Below are positions 36,266 to 45,699 of a stretch of 64,000 nucleotides of DNA, in pieces. The notes under the pieces were generated by a model. That model was not told the DNA's origin, searched no databases, and saw only the letters and a program-made list of their open reading frames with translations. The DNA comes from a virus. The DNA lies in the IMG/VR virus record IMGVR_UViG_3300021963_000114, positions 1 to 64,000 of that record; one strand, written 5' to 3'. The position numbers and the translations under genes were made by a program. Numbering within the stretch: position 1 is the stretch's first letter; each line of letters opens with the position of its first letter.

Positions 36266-38116
36266 TTAGCCTACTCTATCGCCTGTTACTGTTGCGTTGG
36301 AAGCACTGAATGTATAATTGTATCCAGCACGTAAGTCACCAACTGCAGTTTGATCTGGGATAGCAGTAACATATAAATGGTCTCTTGCTATTTTGGCGAT
36401 TTGAGTTAGCGCAGAAACTACGTCATTGGATTTTGGTTTTATTGTAATTTCCCAATCGATATCTGCCAATGCAGTAATGTGTAAATTGCGAATATCTATA
36501 ATACCTCTAGCATGATCGATTGTTCCAATCTGTTCGTCAATAATAAATTTCTGAGCATTGGAACCATATTTAAATAAGCGAACATTGGTACCATTATCAT
36601 CAAGGTAATGAATCTCATCACTACCATCAATATAAAATCCTGTAGTTCCTATTGATCCACCTGCAAATTCTGAATAGTAAATTGGGTTGATAATGTTTAA
36701 AAGATATTGCGCAGAAACATTATAACGTGGAGCAATATTTCTTCTTAACAATACAGTCATAGTATTGTTGCTAATAGATTTTTCTGAAGCATCGATGGCA
36801 GCAGACAATTTCGAGAAACGGAACACGCCATCAAAAGTTTGCAATTCATTATCATCATAATCAAAAATAGTATTTGTTACAATCGTTTCAATTTCTGGAC
36901 CAGTTCTTGTTGTTTCTCTTGGGTTATAGTTAACACTAACATTGAGAGAAATATTCAAATATTCTGGATCAACAACTTCAGGAATAACAGAAACTACGTT
37001 TTTACTTTGTAAAATTGTATTAACGAGTTCTGACTTCTGCAGTTGCGTTAGTTTAGAAGAATCAATTGGTTTAACACAAACGAAAATTTTACCATAAACA
37101 GGTGGGTTGTTATCTTCACCACCCCAAACAGAAACTGCTTTCGCTGTTGGGAATGCTGAATAAATTAATGCTTTATAGTCATCTGGTGTTACGCAACGAT
37201 TTTGCGCTGCATATGTTCTTGGTGCATTAAAACGAATTCTTTCAATATCTTCTGCGACTGATCCGCCAGAAGCTGGTGCTAAACATGTAACTAAATTAGA
37301 AGCATTACTAATTAGGGTTTGGCCAGTATATTGAAATAATCGTGCGCCATTCGGTGCGTCCAATGATGATGCCATATATTCAACGTGGATAATATTACCA
37401 GGAGATAACTCTCTACCAATAACACCATCGCCGAAATATAATTCATACAAACCATCATCAACTTCTTTTATAAAATATACTCTACTAGTTGCGTCGGCTG
37501 TAGTTATAGTTGATGCGTTTGTAAATGCTTCATATAAATCAGAATTCGCTGATTCTTGAACTTTTACCTTTAGTGTTGATATATCAATATTTGCATTTGG
37601 AATAGTATACTTACTTCCTTCAGAATATTCCCATCTAAAAGTTAGTGGGGTTCCTTCAACAATTTTAATATTATCGAAAGTATATGATGTTCCTGAACCA
37701 GTAATTGTATAAGATGCCGTATTATAAAACGAATATTGAATACCGTCAACAGTAGTTACAAATGTGCTATATGCAGGGAGAGTTAAAGAACTTGGACCAG
37801 TAATTCCACTATCAACTGTTAAACGAACAGTAGCAGTAGAACATGTGCAAGAACGAGGAACATATCCTAACATCTTCGCCAAAGAAACAACACTATTTCT
37901 TTTACTGGCTGAATCTAAAAACATTTCGTTAATAGTCAAGTTGTTATACAGTGCATTATAATGAGTATTATATGCCAAAACGTCTAAAAGAATAGAAAGA
38001 CCAGCACCTTCAAAATCATAGTCTTGGAATTGTTGCTGTCCTTTTAGGAAGTTCTTTAGATTTAGCTTAATTGCATCAAAATCCAAATCTGTTACGTTTA
38101 TCTTTTTATTTGCCAT
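36266..38116 (-). CDS. 6: Baseplate wedge protein gp6
   Basis: The 616-aa protein begins MANKKINVTDLDFDAIKLNL and continues QDYDFEGAGLSILLDVLAYN, MFLDSASKRNSVVSLAKMLGY, the standard gp6 N-terminus. A baseplate J-like core is visible (DDGLYELYFGDGVIGRELSPG; SGGSVAEDIERIRFNAPR, then RCVTPDDYKALI). gp6 dimers form the inner ring of the T4 baseplate wedge that expands on contraction. The gene precedes the gp7-position gene and follows gp25, as in T4 relatives, with overlapping or near-adjacent ends. Confidence 0.93.
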   Translation of the reverse strand: MANKKINVTDLDFDAIKLNLKNFLKGQQQFQDYDFEGAGLSILLDVLAYNTHYNALYNNLTINEMFLDSASKRNSVVSLAKMLGYVPRSCTCSTATVRLTVDSGITGPSSLTLPAYSTFVTTVDGIQYSFYNTASYTITGSGTSYTFDNIKIVEGTPLTFRWEYSEGSKYTIPNANIDISTLKVKVQESANSDLYEAFTNASTITTADATSRVYFIKEVDDGLYELYFGDGVIGRELSPGNIIHVEYMASSLDAPNGARLFQYTGQTLISNASNLVTCLAPASGGSVAEDIERIRFNAPRTYAAQNRCVTPDDYKALIYSAFPTAKAVSVWGGEDNNPPVYGKIFVCVKPIDSSKLTQLQKSELVNTILQSKNVVSVIPEVVDPEYLNISLNVSVNYNPRETTRTGPEIETIVTNTIFDYDDNELQTFDGVFRFSKLSAAIDASEKSISNNTMTVLLRRNIAPRYNVSAQYLLNIINPIYYSEFAGGSIGTTGFYIDGSDEIHYLDDNGTNVRLFKYGSNAQKFIIDEQIGTIDHARGIIDIRNLHITALADIDWEITIKPKSNDVVSALTQIAKIARDHLYVTAIPDQTAVGDLRAGYNYTFSASNATVTGDRVG

Positions 38117-38508
38117 TATCGGGTTCTCTCTAATACAAGATCTAAACTTAAAGGTCTTTCTGTATTTCTTATTTTAAATTCTATGGTAACTCTGATAGCA
38201 TTGCTATCTATCGCTACATTAACGTCCACGTTTAATAACTCAACACGAGGTTCAAAGTTATTTACAGTATCTACGATTGCACGTTTCATAACAACAGCCA
38301 ACATTGGTGTGGCTGGCTCGAACAACAAACGCTTGATTGGAGAACCTATTTCGCTATGAAAAGGTCTTTCGAAGTTTGATGTTAAAATTAGGTTTTTTAG
38401 ACTGGTTTTTACCGCATTTTCATCGTATCTAAGAACGATGTCTTTCGTCACTGGATGAGCAGTGAAATTTAAGTCTAAATCCGAAAAGTTTCTTGTATTG
38501 CGTGCCAT
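38116..38508 (-). CDS. 25: Baseplate wedge protein gp25 (lysozyme-like fold)
   Basis: A 130-aa protein typical of gp25/GPW family: FSDLDLNFTAHPVTKDIVL, KTSLKNLILTSNFERPFHSE followed by GSPIKRLLFEP, and a final beta half VRVTIEFKIRN-like (IRVTIEFKIRNTERP). gp25 joins the wedges to the sheath initiation ring and has structural, not enzymatic, function. The length is close to T4 gp25 (132 aa). The stop overlaps the start of gp6 by one base. Confidence 0.94.
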   Translation of the reverse strand: MARNTRNFSDLDLNFTAHPVTKDIVLRYDENAVKTSLKNLILTSNFERPFHSEIGSPIKRLLFEPATPMLAVVMKRAIVDTVNNFEPRVELLNVDVNVAIDSNAIRVTIEFKIRNTERPLSLDLVLERTR

Positions 38509-38522
38509 CTAATTATTTAGTC

Positions 38523-38825
38523 CTATTCTATGAAAGAATTTGAAGATCCTTGACCAATTGTATCACCACAAGCTATTGGGTCAGAGACTCTTGCTGCTTT
38601 ATACCCTTCAATATATGTTTTGTTGGCTCCAGAAGTTGGGTATCTTTGATCTGAATTGTGAGTCTGATTACCACATGTATGAGCTGCCCATTTACAATTT
38701 GCACTAACAACACCAGCAAATTTTCCGTTAAAATAAGTTTTCGCCACTGGTGTGGTTATCATAACAGTTGGAGGAAAACACCCATGCCCTGTCGTTTTAT
38801 CGTCAAGTCTAGTTACTGCTGGCAT
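38523..38825 (-). CDS. PAAR-type spike tip protein
   Basis: A 100-aa protein: MPAVTRLDDKTTGHGCFPPTV, followed by VISANCKW-like beta turns and ACGDTIGQGSSNSF at the end. The PAVTRLGD.TTGHGC..P start is the classic PAAR pattern; the family caps the spike of contractile injection systems with a metal-bound cone (gp5.4 in T4). Metal candidates are H14, C16 and C-terminal Cys/His. It lies two genes from gp5, next to gp25. Its start overlaps the 171-aa gene by 17 bases. Confidence 0.9.
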   Translation of the reverse strand: MPAVTRLDDKTTGHGCFPPTVMITTPVAKTYFNGKFAGVVSANCKWAAHTCGNQTHNSDQRYPTSGANKTYIEGYKAARVSDPIACGDTIGQGSSNSFIE

Positions 38826-39324
38826 ATGACACCAATTCCTTTAAAGCCAACATACCTGGAGTCCAGTTCCTATCCTGACAAAGAACAGTATATGTTTGGC
38901 TAGCAATTACTGTATTTGGCATCAGTGGATTATACGCTTGAGCCAAATAACTAAAAGTTCTACTACGAGTCATATCTGGATCAAATCCTATAACTTCGTG
39001 AACATTGGATCGATTAACTGCATCCCAAACACTTGCATTTGAACCTAATGTTGTAATTGTTGTTATATTTCCTTTACTGTCTCGAGTTGTCAAACCATCA
39101 TTAAATATACCTCTATAAAAACCAGACAAAGTTGCTCCAGAAACAATAACACTACTTGGATTAGTTTCTTGTGGAATAATTCTCACTGAGTAATAAGTCC
39201 TACCACCAGAAGTTGGAGGTGTTGCAGTTGGATCTCCCTCTTCCTCTGTATAATATTCTATTGTGTGGCTAAACGAAGCCATCTCGGCATAAGTGCCCAA
39301 TAAAGTATTAACAGGTTCCCACAT
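38809..39324 (-). CDS. 171-aa protein between gp5 and the PAAR tip, unknown
   Basis: The protein starts MWEPVNTLLGTYAEMASFSHT and has Thr/Ser-rich beta character, with no clear domain and one Cys. Its first codon overlaps the gp5 stop by one base and its 3' end overlaps the PAAR gene by 17 bases, so it belongs to the spike operon. A hub or spike accessory role is likely from this context only. Confidence 0.6.
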   Translation of the reverse strand: MWEPVNTLLGTYAEMASFSHTIEYYTEEEGDPTATPPTSGGRTYYSVRIIPQETNPSSVIVSGATLSGFYRGIFNDGLTTRDSKGNITTITTLGSNASVWDAVNRSNVHEVIGFDPDMTRSRTFSYLAQAYNPLMPNTVIASQTYTVLCQDRNWTPGMLALKELVSYASSN

Positions 39325-42233
39325 TATGCTGTTCCAAACAAGAACAATCCTCGACTTCCAGCCTGCACTTGTCCTTGCGCATTTACAGAAACATCATCAA
39401 TCATAGTAAACGCTTGTCTTCTTGATGCTGCTGTATCATAAGATATATGAATCCAATTCATCCAACCAGTACCTTGATTATGTTTAGATCCAGGTCTTCT
39501 ATATTCAAGAATTAATTGGTCATATGGTAACAGTTTTTCTAACTGAAGTGAGAAGTCCCACATGGCTTTAAAGTCTCTTTTGGGGTTATATCTAATGTCA
39601 ATAGCTTGACCACGTTCATGTTGCGATCTTCCAGCTCCATTTCTTAGACCAGAGTTAATGCACCAAGCACCCTTCGGAGATTGTGGAGCAAATTTTCCGC
39701 TAGTTGGTCCAAGCAACTCATATAGTGGTTCACAAATATTCGTTGCAAGTGCTGCTAGGTTTGCAACAATGTCTTGTTTGGTTAACACCTTACCGCCAAT
39801 AGCAACATCTCGTATTTCAACATCAGATTGAACCAGTTGAGCGATAGTAAAATGTTTTGACAACTTGAACGAAGCACCATACTGCGTCGTGTTGTAAATT
39901 GGTGCAGTATCAACAGGTTTCTTGGCAGGTGCTGGCGATGGAGTAATTGTAGGTGGCACTTCTTGAGCCTCAGGTATTTTAATGTTTTCTGGTTCTTTAA
40001 ACTCGGGTGTGTTGTATACTTTTTCTTTTTCTTGAGCACCAGCTGGAGTTTCCCATTCGTCTGGTGTTTCAAACTTAGCTATATCATCAAAAGATCTTTC
40101 TGGTGGTGATAAATTCTCAAACTCAGAAACTGTTGAGTTGAGTAGTTCTGGTGCTGTTAATTCTATTGCATCAACTTCGTCAACTTCTGCTGATGCTGCA
40201 CCATTACCGAACTGACCCTCAGAATAATCAGCGTGTAATGTTCCGCCAGCTTTGATGTTCATTTCATCAGTAGAAGTGATATAAACTTCTTGAGCGAGAT
40301 TATGAATTGCCATATCAGATTTAACCTCAACATTGGAAGATGCATATGTCTGATGCTTTTCTTGTGCATAATTTGTAATGTTAGTTGCCATGACATTATA
40401 ATCTCCCTCAACTTTTAAGTTGAAGTCTTTTCCAACAGTCATATCTAAATCGCCAGCTACGCCAACTTCAGCGTCGCCCTTTAACATAATATTACTTCTA
40501 CCTTCTACTTCAATATTAGCATTACCTTGAACTAAAACACGCATATTTCCAGCAACAGTTACGTTACCAGAACCTTTAATGTAAAGATTATTGTTGCGTA
40601 ATATAATTTGATAGTTATCACCAACAACGAAGTTTAGTTGTGAACCATTAGGATCCATCTCAAGATAAGTTCCCTTTCGATGATATAAATGAATACGTTC
40701 TCCAGCAGGAGAATCGTCAAACTCCATTAAATGCCCAGATTCAGATTCAAATACCTTATTGAATGGATAAACAGTGTTGTATGCAGAAACAGGTTGTGAC
40801 CATTTAAATCCATTTGCAGTTGGAACAGATTTCTCACGCATCAAATCTTTAAATTGAAAACACGTTCCTTGGATAATACCACGAGCAAGTCTGTTTGTAT
40901 CAGACTCATTCATATGGTCACGCAATGGATATTTACCAGATGGATCTGTGAATCCATATTGTGTAGCATTACCAGATCGATCTTCTTTATACGCTTCTTT
41001 CTTCTCTGGCGGAGCTGCGTCAATAGTTTTCTGATCTACGTTTGGTTCAATTGCAGTTGCATCTTTATTGGTTGGTTCAATGCTAGTTGTTCCACCTAAA
41101 AAGTATTCATAAAATTGTTTTTTAACTAAAGCGATGTCTGGGCTATTTCTACCCACAGAAGTTTTCGCTGCTTCAAAGAAACCTTCTTGATATTGAAGTT
41201 TTAATGAATCTTTAACTTTAACCTTTAAATATAAAGCTGCAACTAAAGCAGAAACTTCTAAGTCATCATTCAGAGAATCTGGATTATTGACGATATCAAC
41301 ATTTAACCCTTCTTTTAATGCTAATTTCTGAAAACGCTCGTAGTTCTCTCGACCAGTTAATTGGATTAGACCACGACCATAATATTTTCCTGCATCATCG
41401 GCAGTTTTATTTCCTAAGAAATTTTTACCACGGAAGGTTGGACCATAGAAGAATGAGAAAAATTCTTCACGTCGCATTCCCTTCTTAACTGCATAAGAAT
41501 ATTGTTCAACAATTTCTGGTGTTGCGCCAGAGAATATTTGTTTAAGTCTTGTTGGGTTATAATTATAATCTTCTCTTTGTGGAACCCACTTCGACTCACC
41601 ACCACAAATACCAAGTAAAGCAGCCTTTGCGTATTTTGTAGTTAACCCAACTTTATCACAAGCTGCAATAAGTGCTTTGATACCATCAGTTGCTTTATTA
41701 CCTGCTCCAGATTTTGGTGGTGGTGTTGTAGGAATACTCGAATTAACATCAGTTGATGCTGGAGCTGCAGCTGGTTTGGGTGCTGGCGCAGGTGCAGGAA
41801 CTGGAGCAGAATTATTTGCTGCGGGAGTTCCTGTTTTAATTTGATTGCCTGAACCATCTACTACTGGATTACCTGAACCATCAACCAATCCACCACCCTC
41901 TGTTGGCAGAATAGAATCGTTAGAATCGTCAGCTGCTCGTGAGCCAGATTTAGTTTGTGGTATTCCACCAACAGTACCCAGCATAATCGGTTGTTGCTGA
42001 TCCTCATCACGGAACAAAATAACAACCCAAGTTCCAGGAACTGGACCAGTTGGCGAGTATCCCAAACCACTAATCGCAGCAGAAGTGACTGGTTGCATTG
42101 GATATGCCCATGGCAAATCTTCAGTTGGTAATAAAGTTTTATCGTCTGTATGAATACCTACTACACGAACTTGACAACGACCAAGTTTTAGTGGATCTAA
42201 TCTGTTCTCAACTACACCAGTATATAACTGCAT
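39324..42233 (-). CDS. 5: Baseplate spike gp5 with two peptidoglycan hydrolase domains
   Basis: A 969-aa multidomain spike. Residues 1-95 form an OB-fold (LYTGVVENRLDPLKLGRCQV ...), as in T4 gp5. A Pro/Ala linker (140-175) leads to a GH19 chitinase-like domain at about 185-380 (E213 in CGGESKW, E221 in QREDYNY, GRGLIQLTGRENY), replacing T4 lysozyme. Then comes a gp5-like beta-helix needle (about 540-660, GNVTVAGNMRVLVQG). After an acidic linker, residues 785-935 are an M15-type D,D-peptidase with H872/D879 (HERGQAID) and H929 (WIHI). Glycan and peptide bonds could both be cut on cell entry. The GH19 part resembles the free endolysin at 57.3 kb. Confidence 0.93.
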   Translation of the reverse strand: MQLYTGVVENRLDPLKLGRCQVRVVGIHTDDKTLLPTEDLPWAYPMQPVTSAAISGLGYSPTGPVPGTWVVILFRDEDQQQPIMLGTVGGIPQTKSGSRAADDSNDSILPTEGGGLVDGSGNPVVDGSGNQIKTGTPAANNSAPVPAPAPAPKPAAAPASTDVNSSIPTTPPPKSGAGNKATDGIKALIAACDKVGLTTKYAKAALLGICGGESKWVPQREDYNYNPTRLKQIFSGATPEIVEQYSYAVKKGMRREEFFSFFYGPTFRGKNFLGNKTADDAGKYYGRGLIQLTGRENYERFQKLALKEGLNVDIVNNPDSLNDDLEVSALVAALYLKVKVKDSLKLQYQEGFFEAAKTSVGRNSPDIALVKKQFYEYFLGGTTSIEPTNKDATAIEPNVDQKTIDAAPPEKKEAYKEDRSGNATQYGFTDPSGKYPLRDHMNESDTNRLARGIIQGTCFQFKDLMREKSVPTANGFKWSQPVSAYNTVYPFNKVFESESGHLMEFDDSPAGERIHLYHRKGTYLEMDPNGSQLNFVVGDNYQIILRNNNLYIKGSGNVTVAGNMRVLVQGNANIEVEGRSNIMLKGDAEVGVAGDLDMTVGKDFNLKVEGDYNVMATNITNYAQEKHQTYASSNVEVKSDMAIHNLAQEVYITSTDEMNIKAGGTLHADYSEGQFGNGAASAEVDEVDAIELTAPELLNSTVSEFENLSPPERSFDDIAKFETPDEWETPAGAQEKEKVYNTPEFKEPENIKIPEAQEVPPTITPSPAPAKKPVDTAPIYNTTQYGASFKLSKHFTIAQLVQSDVEIRDVAIGGKVLTKQDIVANLAALATNICEPLYELLGPTSGKFAPQSPKGAWCINSGLRNGAGRSQHERGQAIDIRYNPKRDFKAMWDFSLQLEKLLPYDQLILEYRRPGSKHNQGTGWMNWIHISYDTAASRRQAFTMIDDVSVNAQGQVQAGSRGLFLFGTA

Positions 42234-43510
42234 TATTTCGCCCCATCAAGATTAATTAATAAAGAGTCTTTTATCAACTCTAAAGTGCTTTCATGTTTTT
42301 CTTTTGTAATAAAATGATTTATTGCTGATATAATATAATTTCCAGAAAACATATTATCAGTTGTGTTTTTATCATTCTTATTAAGAGGTTCTACTTTATT
42401 AAGTTTAACATAAACTTTTTTACCAACTGTATAATCACAACGACCTGGAACTACGATTTGTATTTTAGTAGACTCTGCTTGTTTTAGTAGAGATATTCTT
42501 TCTTGAACAATTTTTGTATTTGTGACATCGCCAAAGTTTGAAAAGTTGTTGTAATATTTGGGTTTGAACATAACAGTCGAACTATAACGATAGATCACTT
42601 TCTTAGAAGCAGGAGGAAATGGATTTAAACGATTCTGCTTTTTAGCGTTCTTTAACATATCGAAGTTATTACTTGATATTTTCTTAGATGCGATATCATG
42701 TGTATACATCCTAGAACCATAGACACCAGAAGTAATCCTATCAATATAATCTATTCCTGTAGGAATTTTAATACCAATAATTCTCTTATAATCTTCTTCT
42801 AAATTTTTAACGCTACCACTAAGTGGACGATCGTCACGAACGTAATTATCAAATTTAAATTCTGCAATAATAGGTTGTTTATAAAGAAATTCTAAAGATA
42901 CAAAATTATATCCGTCTCTATTTTCAAAAAACACATAACTTGGAGAATAGTTTTTATTGCTTGCATGCTCCGTCAAATATATTAAGTTTTTAATAGGCGA
43001 CCAAAAATTTGAAGTATACTTTGTTTCATTAGAAGTTTCTTCAACAACATTTTTTCTTTTTGATTGTATACCATTAATTTTATCTGTTAATAGTGTGTTT
43101 GCAATATCTGATATTTTTCCAGTAAAAGTTTTACTAATACTTTTATTCAAATCAATTAATGCATCTTGGGAGGTGAAATGCAACTGATAAACCATCTGTT
43201 TATCTTTAAGCATCTCTCGGTCTGTCATCTTATAGATGTAAAACTTTCCAGAGATATTTCCTGTTTTTAATGTTGGTGTTTTAATATCAAGTTCAACATA
43301 TTCTTCACCAACAAACGGAAATAGGTTGATTAGATCTAGAGAATCTTTGACGATTAATGTACCCGTAATAAACGGAGATAACAGATCTTCAAAAATTTGA
43401 ATACCTGCAACTTGATTGGCGATATCCTGATAAAATCCGCTTTGAGATATTACCCTGATTCTACCTACTGATACATCACCAGCAAATTTTAATGTTTGTT
43501 TCGCTTGCAT
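42233..43510 (-). CDS. 27: Baseplate hub protein (gp27-type)
   Basis: A 425-aa protein: MQAKQTLKFAGDVSVGRIRV, with IANQVAGIQIFEDLLSPFIT and TGTLIVKDSLDLINLFPFVGEEYVEL-like sequence (key motif FPFVGEE) fitting the hub family with the gp27 fold. In the particle gp27 trimers hold gp5 and form the adaptor between the spike and tube. It is encoded directly before gp5 with a one-base overlap. Sequence similarity to T4 gp27 itself is low, so the assignment relies on position and family pattern. Confidence 0.8.
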   Translation of the reverse strand: MQAKQTLKFAGDVSVGRIRVISQSGFYQDIANQVAGIQIFEDLLSPFITGTLIVKDSLDLINLFPFVGEEYVELDIKTPTLKTGNISGKFYIYKMTDREMLKDKQMVYQLHFTSQDALIDLNKSISKTFTGKISDIANTLLTDKINGIQSKRKNVVEETSNETKYTSNFWSPIKNLIYLTEHASNKNYSPSYVFFENRDGYNFVSLEFLYKQPIIAEFKFDNYVRDDRPLSGSVKNLEEDYKRIIGIKIPTGIDYIDRITSGVYGSRMYTHDIASKKISSNNFDMLKNAKKQNRLNPFPPASKKVIYRYSSTVMFKPKYYNNFSNFGDVTNTKIVQERISLLKQAESTKIQIVVPGRCDYTVGKKVYVKLNKVEPLNKNDKNTTDNMFSGNYIISAINHFITKEKHESTLELIKDSLLINLDGAK

Positions 43511-44001
43511 TATAATAATTCATCGTAATTAAGTAATATTGTATTTAATATTTGAGGAGAAACTATTTTAATTCTTCTCTTTTTCTCATTTACATCTTCT
43601 TCGTATTGACGATTAGAAACAGAAGCAGCACCTGGATATGAAGAATGAACAATGTTACCTTTATCATCTTCATAGTGATGCGGTTCATCTGCTTCACTGC
43701 CATATTTGTCCTCGATGTAAGATGACAATCTTGGATAATCCATTACCCAATCAGATCTATAATCAAATCTTTCGTTGGCCAGCATAACTACCCAATGATA
43801 TTGAGCATCGCCGTAAATTTTCTCTGCTACGATTTCTGGAGTTTCACCATCTATAACATCATATTCATCATATACAGTTATGTTTGCTAGAACATCTCTA
43901 CGGAAACGAATATTTCTTGTTATATCAGTAACAACAAATGCTCTGCGTTTACCTTTTATTTCGAAGTCGTATAAAAATTTTGGAAAATCTTCGAAGTACA
44001 T
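43510..44001 (-). CDS. 53: Baseplate wedge protein gp53
   Basis: A 163-aa protein beginning MYFEDFPKFLYDFEIKGKRR, with FVVTDITRNIRFRRDVLANI, TPEIVAEKIYGDAQYHWVVM and LANERFDYRSDWVMDYPRL. This is the standard gp53 (LysM-like wedge protein) pattern. gp53 clamps gp6, gp7 and gp25 in the inner baseplate. It lies between gp48 and the hub gene, with one-base overlaps on both sides. Confidence 0.93.
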   Translation of the reverse strand: MYFEDFPKFLYDFEIKGKRRAFVVTDITRNIRFRRDVLANITVYDEYDVIDGETPEIVAEKIYGDAQYHWVVMLANERFDYRSDWVMDYPRLSSYIEDKYGSEADEPHHYEDDKGNIVHSSYPGAASVSNRQYEEDVNEKKRRIKIVSPQILNTILLNYDELL

Positions 44002-45200
44002 TATAGTCCATCCTTAATCTTATCTTTAGTAAGAAGTGAAAGTTCACGGAAACTTAATGTTATATTAATTTGTGTCGGCATACCATCATCAAAACTATTA
44101 AACTGTCCATTCGGTGTATAGTTTACGTTCATTTCTGTTAGTACGCAAGAAGTGTGACGATGTAAATTTGGATTTTCTTGTCCATTTTGATAATATGCTA
44201 TATCAAATTCAGATGGATAAACATACAAAAATTCATTATCATCTTTAAACTCTGGGTGCATATGATACTTAAATTCATAGATAATATTCATTACATTTTT
44301 GGCTTCATCACTATTTCTAGGAAAGAATTGATAGTCAAACTGGAATGTTCTAAAATCAACATTCTTAAATACTTGTTCTTTCTTTGGGTTTGCTGCAAGA
44401 CCAAAAGCTGCGCTGGCAGCTGCACCTTGTTTATCACTCTTTAAACCCATGGCTCCAACAATTGCTGCAGCATCATTACCAAGGTTTTTGGCTCCACCAC
44501 CTTCTAGTGCTTTAAGAATTGCTTCTGCTCCAGCAGCTGCAGCTGCATAAGAAAATGTATCTTCTTCACCCCAAGAAACGCCATAACGAATATTTAATTG
44601 ATTTGGAATATGTAAAGCGATTGCTGTTTTTAATCTTTTCTGTGCACGAGTTACAGATGCTGCTTGAGTTGCTGCAGCACCAATTCCAATCGCAGCTGGC
44701 GCAGCATTTAGTGCAGAACCAACTAATGCACCACCCTTTCCAGCAAGTAGCCCACCAGCCATAGCACCTTCAATAGCCTGACCAGCAGCATTTATCCCAG
44801 TGAAAGCCATTTTTGCTTTTCCACTTCTAGGATCATCATATAATTTTTCGTTCATCGCGATAGTAGGACCTCTATCTCTGGCTGGTACATCAGCTACAGT
44901 TTGAACAGTTTTATCATTAAACAATTTAGAATCTTCAGCTACGTTAATATAAAAAATTACATAATTTCCGCCATATTGGAAACTCATAATATCTTCAGGA
45001 TATGAATGTTGTTCTATATTATATGTTTTGTCACTGAACGTAGTTCTTTCTCTGGAAGTATATAGAGGACCAGATAATTTTTTTGGTGGAACAGCTGGTT
45101 GTGATTTTGACGTTTTTGACGTTTCTTTAGATGGAGCTGTGCCATTCATTTCCGTGGCAACTTCGCCATAGTTAACACCCATCTCGTCTGTGTATGACAT
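44001..45200 (-). CDS. 48: Baseplate tail-tube cap gp48
   Basis: A 399-aa protein starting MSYTDEMGVNYGEVATEMNG. The conserved part includes YPEDIMSFQYGGNYVIFYINV, an Ala/Gly-rich hydrophobic stretch (about 130-175), the IPNQLNIRYGVSWGEEDTF segment and FRTFQFDYQFFPRNSDEA, then GQFNSFDDGMPTQINITLSF, a tube-like beta signature seen in gp48/gp54 proteins. It initiates tail tube assembly on the baseplate. The Ala/Gly-rich stretch is unusual for T4 gp48 but frequent in aquatic T4-like phages. It is the first gene of the minus-strand baseplate run. Confidence 0.82.
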   Translation of the reverse strand: MSYTDEMGVNYGEVATEMNGTAPSKETSKTSKSQPAVPPKKLSGPLYTSRERTTFSDKTYNIEQHSYPEDIMSFQYGGNYVIFYINVAEDSKLFNDKTVQTVADVPARDRGPTIAMNEKLYDDPRSGKAKMAFTGINAAGQAIEGAMAGGLLAGKGGALVGSALNAAPAAIGIGAAATQAASVTRAQKRLKTAIALHIPNQLNIRYGVSWGEEDTFSYAAAAAGAEAILKALEGGGAKNLGNDAAAIVGAMGLKSDKQGAAASAAFGLAANPKKEQVFKNVDFRTFQFDYQFFPRNSDEAKNVMNIIYEFKYHMHPEFKDDNEFLYVYPSEFDIAYYQNGQENPNLHRHTSCVLTEMNVNYTPNGQFNSFDDGMPTQINITLSFRELSLLTKDKIKDGL

Positions 45201-45214
45201 ATTTGTATCCTGGA

Positions 45215-45222
45215 GCTAAATA
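45215..45222 (+). promoter_or_regulatory. Possible late-type box in the divergent gp48-gp4 region
   Basis: Plus strand GCTAAATA 35 bases before the gp4 ATG; on the minus strand CCTAAATA overlaps 45238-45249, upstream of gp48. Both differ from TATAAATA at one or two bases. Weak. Confidence 0.3.
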
Positions 45223-45249
45223 GTTGATCGATTATCATATTATTTAGGC

Positions 45250-45684
45250 ATGTTTCACAAAAGATTATTCAAACCAGTATTTCCAGAAAAATATGCTGGG
45301 GATCCAACAAACATAATTATGAGAAGTTCATGGGAGACCAGATTTGCGTCTTGGTGCGATAAAAATCCCTCAGTTATTAAATGGAGATCAGAGGAAACTA
45401 TAGTTCCCTATAGATGTCCCACAGATAACAAAATACATCGGTATTTCGTTGATTTTCAGATACAGGTTAAACAAAAAGATGGTATATTAAAAACGTATCT
45501 TATTGAAGTTAAGCCATTTAAGCAAACCCAACCACCCGAGTACCCAGGACGCCAGACTCAAAGGTATTTAACTGAATCTATGACGTTTATCAAAAATCAG
45601 GCTAAATGGAAAGCAGCTACTGAATACGCCAAAGATCGTGGATGGGAATTTAAAATCATTACAGAAAACGAACTTGGCTTATAA
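45250..45684 (+). CDS. 4: Head completion protein gp4
   Basis: A 144-aa protein: MFHKRLFKPVFPEKYAGDPT, then SSWETRFASWCDKNPSVIKWRSEE, and RYFVDFQIQVKQKDG with LKTYLIEVKPFKQTQPPE. The motif E-R-F..WCD ... Y.VDF ... LIEVKP is that of the T4 gp4 family, a PD-(D/E)xK-type head completion nuclease fold (D and E-x-K visible). gp4 acts at the packaged head before neck joining. It is the first of the plus-strand genes after a divergent gap of 49 bases. Confidence 0.93.
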   Translation: MFHKRLFKPVFPEKYAGDPTNIIMRSSWETRFASWCDKNPSVIKWRSEETIVPYRCPTDNKIHRYFVDFQIQVKQKDGILKTYLIEVKPFKQTQPPEYPGRQTQRYLTESMTFIKNQAKWKAATEYAKDRGWEFKIITENELGL

Positions 45685-45699
45685 TGCCTAAATAATAAT

